In this document: piece after piece, positions 58,901-64,000 of the stretch
How the letters are laid out: every line of letters begins with the position of its first letter
Numbering within the stretch: the stretch's first letter is position 1
Assembly (NCBI GenBank): GCA_949126835.1
Contig: OX421497.1
Coordinates: 47,547,715 to 47,611,714 of the forward strand
Source of the DNA: Anisus vortex
Lineage: Eukaryota; Mollusca; Gastropoda; Planorbidae
Reading direction: 5' to 3'
DNA: 64,000 nucleotides
Made by a program: the position numbers and the translations under genes
The notes under the pieces: model-generated
The model's input: only the letters and a program-made list of their open reading frames with translations
What the model was told of the DNA's origin: nothing
Databases searched by the model: none

Positions 58901-61900
58901 ATGCCAGATTCTTTAGTCAAGTTGTTCAAACCTCACATCTTGCATGTCCATCAACAATTACAACCTGGCTTAAACTCACTGGCTTGGAATAGCATGAATA
59001 TTGGTAAATTAAAAAACACAACATTTTTGCTTCAGTCATTAGGTTATGGATTTGGTTGTGTATGATTGTTTGACCTTTGTATGCTGGAATCATTCAGCTG
59101 TTGGTGAAGTTGAACTAATGTATTTTCACCTTGGTAATCTAGGCATTACATGTGGTTCTAGCACTGCTGCCATCTGATACCTGCAGTAGTTTTATCTTAT
59201 GTTATCTTTTATATTACAGATGCCCCTTTTAAAGAAGATTATTGCGTCCTACTTTCTTCCGTGGTCTGGGTCTAGTCTTGCATTTTTATTAATGTTTTAA
59301 ATGATGTTAAGTTATTGGTTTTCCTAGTTTGTTCAGGCAACCCATTCCATACCCGGATGCCACTTGGGGCCAAGGATATAACTTTCTTCTATCTAAAAGA
59401 ATTGTTTTTAACCTTATAACATAGTGAAAAAAAATAAAACAACCTTCAATGTTTTTAATTTCAACAGTTTAGCTGAACATATAAACTATTTTAAAAAGCA
59501 CATGTATCCATTATTTGTTTTAAAATTTCCAGCGTTACTAGTATTTAGCATTCAGTTATATAATAATGAGTTTATTTAAGGATCTAAACTTATAACTCCC
59601 AGTGAAAGCAGCTCAGGTATTGTGGAAAATCAAATCTTGTGAAAATGTGTCTCTTTTTCCACAGATGCTTTCCTTCACCAAGTTCACTCTGCTCTAGACA
59701 AACTCAAGCTGCTGAATGAAAAAGTTAATCAAGTGATGAATGAGGACATATTGACAATGATTTCAAACATTGAGAATTTATGCCTGTTTGATACCGAGAC
59801 AGCCTTTTCTAAAACTTGGGTAATACTTTATTTGAATTTCTATTCTGAATTTATTTATAGACATTTGTTCTTGGTTTGTATATTTGATTAGAAATTATGC
59901 TGGCCACACACTTGGCAGAAACTGAGAACCTCTATTTTACCTGCTCAATGACCGCTTGGGCTTGAAAGAAATCTCTTGTGGTTGTTCACCCTAATTCAAA
60001 CAAAATGGTGCAAATATCTTTGCCTTAATTAATATGGAGGAAATTTGGATGTTTTTTTTATCAACCATGTGTACTACCAGTATTTATTTTGGGCATTAAG
60101 TAGCTGAGGTTATGTTACTAACTCTTAGGTCATAAGGTCAAATTGCCTATCAAAGAGGTTCTTACATTTCTTAATTCTGTAACTGAAATGGGTAGGGCAC
60201 TTGGATTAAGTTCTACCATTTTAGTACATCATGTTTAGAAAAAAACAAATATGTGTGCTTTTACTTTGCATTATGTCTCATATGCTTCATTTGTGAACAT
60301 TTCTTCAGCAAGTTGAAGAGTTCTCTATTCAAATGAAGGACAGTATTAAGGAAAAAAGTGTTCTCTTGAAGCGCTATGTGGAGACAGTACTGAATGGACT
60401 TCAGTCAATTGCCAACTTTCTAACAGCTAAGAAGGTACTGAAAACTATTTTACATATAAACATGTTGTATCAGTTTTGAAATATAAATATATTTAGCTCA
60501 CTATTTAAGTTTTTCTAATGGCTAAAAGATAGTTTTTAAAAAAAAAGGAAATTTATAAAAAATGTTTTTAAATAAAATAATTAAAAAAAATAATTATTGT
60601 ATGGTTATTAATAATGAATAAATAAAATCAGAACAAAAAAAATTATTCAATTATTGCAGGTTGTTGATAAAAAATTTTTTTTCATGAAAAGTCTATTTAA
60701 AACTTTGCCTTTGAATCTCAGCATCACAATGGATTAGAAATCACATCTTTTTTTTAGTTCACAGCACACAAACTCATTGTTTTGTAAAGTTATTGTTTAG
60801 TTTTTACTTTTTTTTTCCGATTCACAATTTTTTTATGTCTACTTTTTGACATTATAAGCACAAACGTAAGGTAAATACACACATCTTTTCTTCTCTTTTA
60901 AACAAAGATCTAGTGCAGTAAATAACTCTACAAATTTTGTTTTAAATAACTCTCTTTCTTGTTTTTAACTTATTTCTTTTGTTAGAAAAATATTTACTTT
61001 TTATGATTCCAGTAGTTTACAGTTAGATATAGTTGCTTGCACTTTTTTTATTTCAATGAAGAAACTGTGATCTAAATTTAAAGAAGGGTTGGCAATACTT
61101 TGACTCTGGGACACGGTAAGCTTGTGGCAATACATAATGAATGCCATTGCCAAGATCTGGGGCTCAATTCTAAGTTAAGGCCAAGGTTTTATTTTCAGTA
61201 TCTACCCAGCATGGGTACCAGATATTATTTGAGGTAGCAGGACTTTGTGTTGGCTACTCGATCCCCTTGATTGCCAAGGCCATGGAAACTTGTGAACGCT
61301 GCTTCTCTAGCCCTATTGAAACGAATACTTTACTCCTTATTATATAGCCCAGATGGGTTGGGCACTTGATGGAGAATAACTTATATATTTCATCCCCTTA
61401 AGTACATCATGTTTTTAAAAAATCACATTGTATTCCCAATGAAGACCTGTGAATGCTGCTTCACTTGCCCCATGTATCATTATGTTCTGAAAGGAATAGT
61501 TGACTTATATTTGACTATCAAGCCAGAGAAATTTGATTTTTTTAAAATAGGTTTTACAGTGTGGAATAAACCAAAAATTCATTAATATTTTTTTAACATG
61601 TTTCTCTTTAAACTCTCTGCTTTTTTTTATTTAAAATTTATTTTTTATTTCTGTAATTTTTATATCAAGTCATTTTTTTGTTGTTTCTATTTTTGCTAAT
61701 TTGTATGCTAGGTAAATTAAAACCTTAAGGTTTAAGACAATTTGATGAACAAAATCAACATTTACCAGTAATGATTTAATTTAATAAATTGATTTAAATT
61801 TTAGAAAAAAATAATTCAAATATATTTACTTTTTACCATCAATCTCCCCAACATGTAATTCAATTGTTTCTTAAGCTTTCATATAGGCAGTTTTGAAAAC

Positions 61901-63027
61901 AATAATTGTAATAAGGTTTTTACTCTTCATAAGAAAAATGATTTCACTATTCAAGTATAAACTAAAGAAAAAATGAAAGCTTCACTAATATGAAACATCT
62001 GAAAAAGGTGCAGATCTAACATTAATTAAATTGCTTATTTACTTGAAGCAACCAGACACAAAGTTCCTATTAAAAGATAAAAAGCTGCAGCTGATGTTGA
62101 ATGAAACTGACCATGAGAAAGAGAAACTGGAAGCAGCTGTTGAACATGCAAATGTATTAGAATTTATAGGTATGTGCAATTTAAGTACACAGCCATTTTG
62201 CTGAGTTCATTTTCATGGCACATTTTCGGAAAGTGTCAAAAGCAAAATCATAATTTACATATTTATTTTTATATATGTCAGTGTTTAAAATCTGCCATTA
62301 GCATGCACACCACTTATCTATCTATAAAAGTCTGCAATTTTTATGCTTTAATTTTAAGTGATTAAGCACTCCATGTATATATAGCTCAGTGCACAGAACC
62401 ACTCTGATTCAGTTATCCCATCCAGTGCCTTTGTAATACATTAACTTTATATACGGCAAGAGAATAAAAGCTTTATTGGGTTCAATTGCAGGTTACTTTG
62501 AAGAAAAAGTTTATAATGCAGTTCTCGCAGCCACTAGAAGCACTCTGGCTTGTCTGGCTGATAGTGCTGGATGTACAGGGGAGATAGTCAGGGCCTTCAC
62601 TCCAACATCAAATATTGATTCTGAGAGTGACTCCAGCTCTCCATCACCAAGGCAACATCACGGACATTATTTCAGGTTCATAGTGAATACATTTTTTTCA
62701 ATTCACTATAAATACTGTATTATATTAGCTAGTTCTAATTTAGCTTTGAATGCAATATAGAACTCCTGTTTTTGAATTATGTAATCTAACAGTGGGCTGC
62801 CTTTAAGGTAGAGAGGATTATAAGCAATAATTTTCAGAGGCTGTAGATTTTCAAATATTAATGATGCACTTTGACCTTATCAGTAGCCCTGAACCCAGTA
62901 GAGCTGCGTCTGCTCAAAGTGGAGGGAGACAATCCCAGGTATCAAACAGACCAGCAAGCAACATAACCCATCTGTCTGAGCTGACCTGGACTCATGGTCT
63001 AAGTCCAGATACAAAAACTTGTTTGCA
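46390..63027 (+). CDS. DNAH5/8-like: Axonemal outer-arm dynein heavy chain, DNAH5/DNAH8 group (5' part, 21 exons; continues past the window)
   Basis: Heavy chain of the motor that drives ciliary and flagellar beating; this part is the N-terminal tail (DHC_N1 region) that binds intermediate chains and docks on the doublet. Exons: 46390-46914, 48624-48775, 49305-49478, 49710-49914, 50686-50865, 51251-51450, 52752-52934, 54141-54250, 54802-55035, 55187-55332, 55510-55646, 56187-56307, 56662-56805, 57179-57339, 58517-58657, 58885-59003, 59665-59819, 60309-60434, 62049-62169, 62492-62675, 62884-63027. All junctions are GT-AG and all phases agree: about 1,220 residues. The start is supported by an in-frame TGA 9 bases upstream. 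Group-specific matches: LLSDIYIPLTRA, KAVLAVLITAKSRLLKRW, KVTNQLVQACKDYI, APPVAGAIYWSRQLLKRI. Full-length heavy chains have about 4,500 residues, so AAA motor, stalk and stop lie outside. DNAH5 versus DNAH8 orthology is unresolved. Confidence 0.96.
47190..47305 (-). repeat. SINE family A, copy 4 (dynein intron 1)
   Basis: Antisense copy: GAAGATTATTACATCCACTA, CTCCTGCAGGGCAGCAGGG, then GGACCAGCCAGCC at the tRNA-like end. Confidence 0.7.
47990..48060. repeat. Short 18-bp tandem repeat, about 4 copies
   Basis: Unit TTCGTAACCTGAATTG, with spacing of 16-18 bases, in dynein intron 1. Confidence 0.7.
48205..48430. repeat. 25-bp minisatellite, about 9 copies (dynein intron 1)
   Basis: Unit TGTTTGTAGTTGTTTTGCAG plus TAAGA. 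Each unit contains an acceptor-like TTGTTTTGCAG overlapping a donor-like GTAAGA. Confidence 0.93.
48563..48618 (-). mobile_element. L2-type LINE 3' end, antisense, next to dynein exon 2
   Basis: TAATAATAATAATACTTGTATAGCGC ATATCCCGC...CAGTTCT is the reverse complement of the 3' end of the LINE copy at 17960-18045. It stops a few bases before the exon 2 acceptor. Confidence 0.75.
48624..48775 (+). CDS. DNAH5/8-like: Dynein heavy chain exon 2
   Basis: Residues 176-226; includes EELVSDWMSTIDSILSDSSD. The acceptor TTTTTCAG follows directly on an antisense L2-type LINE 3' end. Donor GTTTAC, phase 2. Confidence 0.93.
49305..49478 (+). CDS. DNAH5/8-like: Dynein heavy chain exon 3
   Basis: Residues 226-284; GPLSEVERWKRRQRLL and KAVLAVLITAKSRLLKRW are diagnostic of the DNAH5/8 group. 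Donor GTAAGT, phase 2. Confidence 0.96.
49710..49914 (+). CDS. DNAH5/8-like: Dynein heavy chain exon 4
   Basis: Residues 284-352; NITDSMNDTKDKVKYLDSLK and SRFYARTGYLGTLLTK. Acceptor CTTCTGCAG, donor GTCAGT. Confidence 0.95.
50128..50375 (-). repeat. SINE family B, copy 3 (dynein intron 4)
   Basis: Minus strand: GGGTGGCTGAGCGGCAGCGC (box A), GGTCCTGGGTTCGAATCCTG (box B), then the shared body with TGAGTCTACCTAGC and GTGGCCACAGAAACTGTTGA. Confidence 0.78.
50686..50865 (+). CDS. DNAH5/8-like: Dynein heavy chain exon 5
   Basis: Residues 353-412; VTNQLVQACKDYI. The end of the exon and its donor are tandemly duplicated (26 bp), so a second GT lies at 50892. The first donor is chosen because it keeps phase 0; the second would shift the frame after an in-frame stop. 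Confidence 0.93.
51251..51450 (+). CDS. DNAH5/8-like: Dynein heavy chain exon 6
   Basis: Residues 413-479; starts FGKIKGRDIYNTGLEEESLY, matching the conserved FGKFETF segment, and ends in a Ser/His-rich stretch. Donor GTAAGT, phase 2. Confidence 0.94.
51748..51893. repeat. About 60-bp tandem repeat, 2-3 copies (dynein intron 6)
   Basis: Units around CACAGACTGCCCCAATACCA then CCAATAGATAGATAAAGAACATT. Confidence 0.75.
52752..52934 (+). CDS. DNAH5/8-like: Dynein heavy chain exon 7
   Basis: Residues 479-540; begins with basic and Ser-rich residues (KRRSSLAVSKGSQPLTPKKS), then the helical AVEVIQTLNQFT. Donor GTAAAT, phase 2. Confidence 0.93.
53350..53630 (+). repeat. SINE family B, copy 4, full length (dynein intron 7)
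   Basis: tRNA-like head GCACGGTAGCCGAGCGGCAG (box A) to GGTCCCGGGTTCAAATCCTG (box B), body with CCCTGAGTCTACCCAGCTC and GGCCACAGAAACTGGTGAAC, ending GTCCGACGGGTACTTTAC. The best copy of this family in the window. Confidence 0.82.
54141..54250 (+). CDS. DNAH5/8-like: Dynein heavy chain exon 8
   Basis: Residues 540-577; IVGIPRPKREELVIEEVQEP then a lysine cluster KKKKPKD. Not clearly matched in vertebrate DNAH5. Phase-consistent with both neighbours. Confidence 0.88.
54300..54545 (+). repeat. Diverged SINE family B fragment (dynein intron 8)
   Basis: GGTGAAAGTCCTGAGATTAA, GTGTCCCTGTATCTGG and GTCACTGGTGAACT keep the order of the family B body. Confidence 0.45.
54802..55035 (+). CDS. DNAH5/8-like: Dynein heavy chain exon 9
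   Basis: Residues 577-655, highly charged and low complexity (runs of Glu, Asp, Lys, Ser), apparently an insertion compared with vertebrate DNAH5/8. Acceptor TTTCCAG, donor GTAAGT; phase fits. Confidence 0.86.
55187..55332 (+). CDS. DNAH5/8-like: Dynein heavy chain exon 10
   Basis: Residues 655-703; acidic start PYPEDDHEEVEGP, then the tail helix VSKMNAAMRNYISTKTMLDV. Acceptor TTTTTTTTAG, donor GTAAGT. Confidence 0.92.
55510..55646 (+). CDS. DNAH5/8-like: Dynein heavy chain exon 11
   Basis: Residues 704-749; KEKFDVCYSTFQSAVQSLE and FMRKLKTQQGLDIL, a typical DHC_N1 helix. Donor GTGAGC, phase 2. Confidence 0.94.
55690..55970. mobile_element. LINE-like remnant (dynein intron 11)
   Basis: Phrases such as TCTCTCGGGGCATAGGCCTC and TTCCCTTGGGGGTTCCATGA are familiar from RTE-type LINE ends in invertebrate genomes; GC-richer than the flanks. 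Orientation not certain. Confidence 0.45.
56187..56307 (+). CDS. DNAH5/8-like: Dynein heavy chain exon 12
   Basis: Residues 749-789; YVDIFSVYEKDLDEVQSIYE, equivalent to the YGADIDMISKLYTKQK segment of DNAH5. Acceptor CTTTAG, donor GTGAGC. Confidence 0.95.
56662..56805 (+). CDS. DNAH5/8-like: Dynein heavy chain exon 13
   Basis: Residues 790-837; contains the DHC_N1 hallmark RNAPPVAGAIYWSRQLLKRI. Acceptor TTTCTCAG, donor GTACAA, phase 0. Confidence 0.97.
57179..57339 (+). CDS. DNAH5/8-like: Dynein heavy chain exon 14
   Basis: Residues 838-891; VTFESLWFTQWKNNIEQARS and the beta segment HPETGDIVVNADE. Donor GTTTGA, phase 2. The next intron holds a 26-bp array. Confidence 0.96.
57558..58235. repeat. 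26-bp minisatellite, about 26 copies (dynein intron 14)
   Basis: Unit CTGGCTATAACGTTCACTTT plus GCTGAG, almost perfectly homogeneous; variant copies sit at the edges (ACTATGCTAAG, AACATTCACTATG). Confidence 0.96.
58517..58657 (+). CDS. DNAH5/8-like: Dynein heavy chain exon 15
   Basis: Residues 891-938; LIHEAKWMTRLDIQIPESA, equivalent to the RETECMAQMGLEVSP segment. Donor GTTAGA, phase 2. Confidence 0.95.
58885..59003 (+). CDS. DNAH5/8-like: Dynein heavy chain exon 16
   Basis: Residues 938-978; QQLQPGLNSLAWNSMNI is the conserved LQPGLAALTWTSLNI motif of dynein tails. Donor GTAAAT, phase 1. Confidence 0.96.
59665..59819 (+). CDS. DNAH5/8-like: Dynein heavy chain exon 17
   Basis: Residues 978-1029; LDKLKLLNEKVNQVMNE then ENLCLFD. 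Acceptor CCACAG, donor GTAATA, phase 0. Confidence 0.93.
60309..60434 (+). CDS. DNAH5/8-like: Dynein heavy chain exon 18
   Basis: Residues 1030-1071; QVEEFSIQMKDSIKEKSVLL, then YVETVLNGLQSIANFL. Acceptor TTCTTCAG, donor GTACTG. Confidence 0.92.
61110..61345 (+). repeat. SINE family B copy, diverged (dynein intron 18)
   Basis: Tail region TATCTACCCAGCATGGGTACC and GCCATGGAAACTTGTGAACG CTGCTTC follow the family B order. A further 3' fragment is at about 61450-61510. Confidence 0.6.
62049..62169 (+). CDS. DNAH5/8-like: Dynein heavy chain exon 19
   Basis: Residues 1072-1112, a charged helix (QLMLNETDHEKEKLEAAVEH). The acceptor TTGAAG has a weak pyrimidine tract, so the left edge is the least certain in the gene; phase supports it. 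Confidence 0.82.
62492..62675 (+). CDS. DNAH5/8-like: Dynein heavy chain exon 20
   Basis: Residues 1112-1173; FEEKVYNAVLAATRSTLACL matches the conserved DALLKVTRNTLEAIRKR helix, followed by a Ser-rich stretch. Acceptor TTGCAG, donor GTTCAT. Confidence 0.93.
62884..63027 (+). CDS. DNAH5/8-like: Dynein heavy chain exon 21 (last in window)
   Basis: Residues 1173-1221; Ser/Arg/Gln-rich linker, then SELTWTHGLSPDTKT. Donor GTAAGT, phase 2. The next intron runs into a 45-bp array at the window edge. Confidence 0.88.
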
Positions 63028-63325
63028 GTAAGTACTTGAAGTGAATAGACTTCTACCCAGAAACACTAATGAAACACTAATGTAATAATAAAAAAAAATT
63101 TGAAATACTTAATCTTAAAAATTGTAATATTCTAATTTAACAGGAAAAAGATTCTTTATTGAATTTTTTGTTTCATTTTATTTTTAATTGTTTAATGAAA
63201 AAGGTCTTGAACATTTTTTTAATATATCAAAATGTTTGTATGAAATTCAGATAAAATGCTTTATAAAATGATTGGTCAATGTCTATAGAAGGACTATACC
63301 CAATAAAGATTTAGTTTTTTGTCTA

Positions 63326-64000
63326 AAGAAAGAATGTTTGGGTCTAGAGTATTAATGTGCACATATACTAAAGAAAGAATGTTTGGGTCTAGAGTATTAA
63401 TGTGCACATATACTAAAGAAAGAATGTTTGGGTCTAGAGTATTAATGTGCACATATACTAAAGAAAGAATGTTTGGGTCTAGAGTATTAATGTGCACATA
63501 TACTAAAGAAAGAATGTTTGGGTCTAGAGTATTAATGTGCACATATACTAAAGAAAGAATGTTTGGGTCTAGAGTATTAATGTGCACATATACTAAAGAA
63601 AGAATGTTTGGGTCTAGAGTATTAATGTGCACATATACTAAAGAAAGAATGTTTGGGTCTAGAGTATTAATGTGCACATATACTAAAGAAAGAATGTTTG
63701 GGTCTAGAGTATTAATGTGCACATATACTAAAGAAAGAATGTTTGGGTCTAGAGTATTAATGTGCACATATACTAAAGAAAGAATGTTTGGGTCTAGAGT
63801 ATTAATGTGCACATATACTAAAGAAAGAATGTTTGGGTCTAGAGTATTAATGTGCACATATACTAAAGAAAGAATGTTTGGGTCTAGAGTATTAATGTGC
63901 ACATATACTAAAGAAAGAATGTTTGGGTCTAGAGTATTAATGTGCACATATGCTAAAGAAAGAATGTTTGGGTCTAGAGTATTAATGTGCACATATGCTA
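63326..64000. repeat. 45-bp minisatellite, at least 15 copies, runs off the window (dynein intron 21)
   Basis: Unit AAAGAAAGAATGTTTGGGTC, TAGAGTATTAATGTGCACAT, ATACT. Copies are virtually identical; the last two have ATATGCT. It gives a 232-codon minus-strand ORF repeating VHINTLDPNILSLVY, an artefact of the unit length. Confidence 0.96.

Noticed and set aside
63294..63992. 232-codon minus-strand repeat protein
   Set aside because: Stop-free 45-bp satellite unit in a dynein intron; no unique sequence or domain.

Overview
This is a eukaryotic nuclear window, AT-rich with local GC islands of repeat origin. It carries two spliced protein-coding genes arranged head to head and a very large load of decayed transposons and minisatellites. 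Canonical GT-AG introns, tRNA-derived SINEs, L2-, RTE- and Gypsy-type retroelements and an axonemal dynein gene point to a ciliated metazoan. The SINE families, the frequent TAGGCCTA motif and the mix of element families make a gastropod mollusc my best guess; that is inference, not proof.

1-26.8 kb is a transposon graveyard with no intact host gene that I can recognise. In order it holds: two LTR-like sequences (about 0.53-0.86 and 1.31-1.85 kb); Gypsy gag and hAT transposase relics (1.9-3 kb); a 4.3 kb array of about 33 degenerate C2H2 zinc-finger units (3.8-8.16 kb); a relic transposon-associated ORF with a 68-bp array, cut by an L2-type LINE (8.2-10.9 kb); Gypsy fragments (12.1-18.2 kb) interrupted by a Mutator-like element with two large arrays and by a second L2-type LINE; an RTE relic with a 26-bp array (18.8-19.3 kb); anonymous arrays at 20.1 and 21.8 kb; and an antisense RTE relic whose ORF is split by a 1.2 kb array of a 34-bp unit (23.4-26.7 kb).

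28.5-44.7 kb, minus strand, is a complete PYROXD1 gene: 13 coding exons reconstructed here with consistent phases, giving 488 residues. 46.4 kb to the right edge, plus strand, is the 5' part of an outer-arm axonemal dynein heavy chain of the DNAH5/DNAH8 group: 21 phase-consistent exons, about 1,220 residues of the N-terminal tail, with the motor lying beyond the window. The two start codons are 1.65 kb apart, so the genes may share a promoter region. I see no functional link between them: PYROXD1 is a flavin oxidoreductase and the dynein moves cilia.

The most unusual signal is that many of the tandem arrays have repeat units that are identifiable pieces of the coding sequence in which they sit (RTE linker, RTE reverse transcriptase, Mutator-like N-terminus, Gypsy gag, zinc finger), or that copy a splice site (PYROXD1 exon 7 acceptor, dynein exon 5 donor). 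This suggests an active local tandem-duplication process in this genome.
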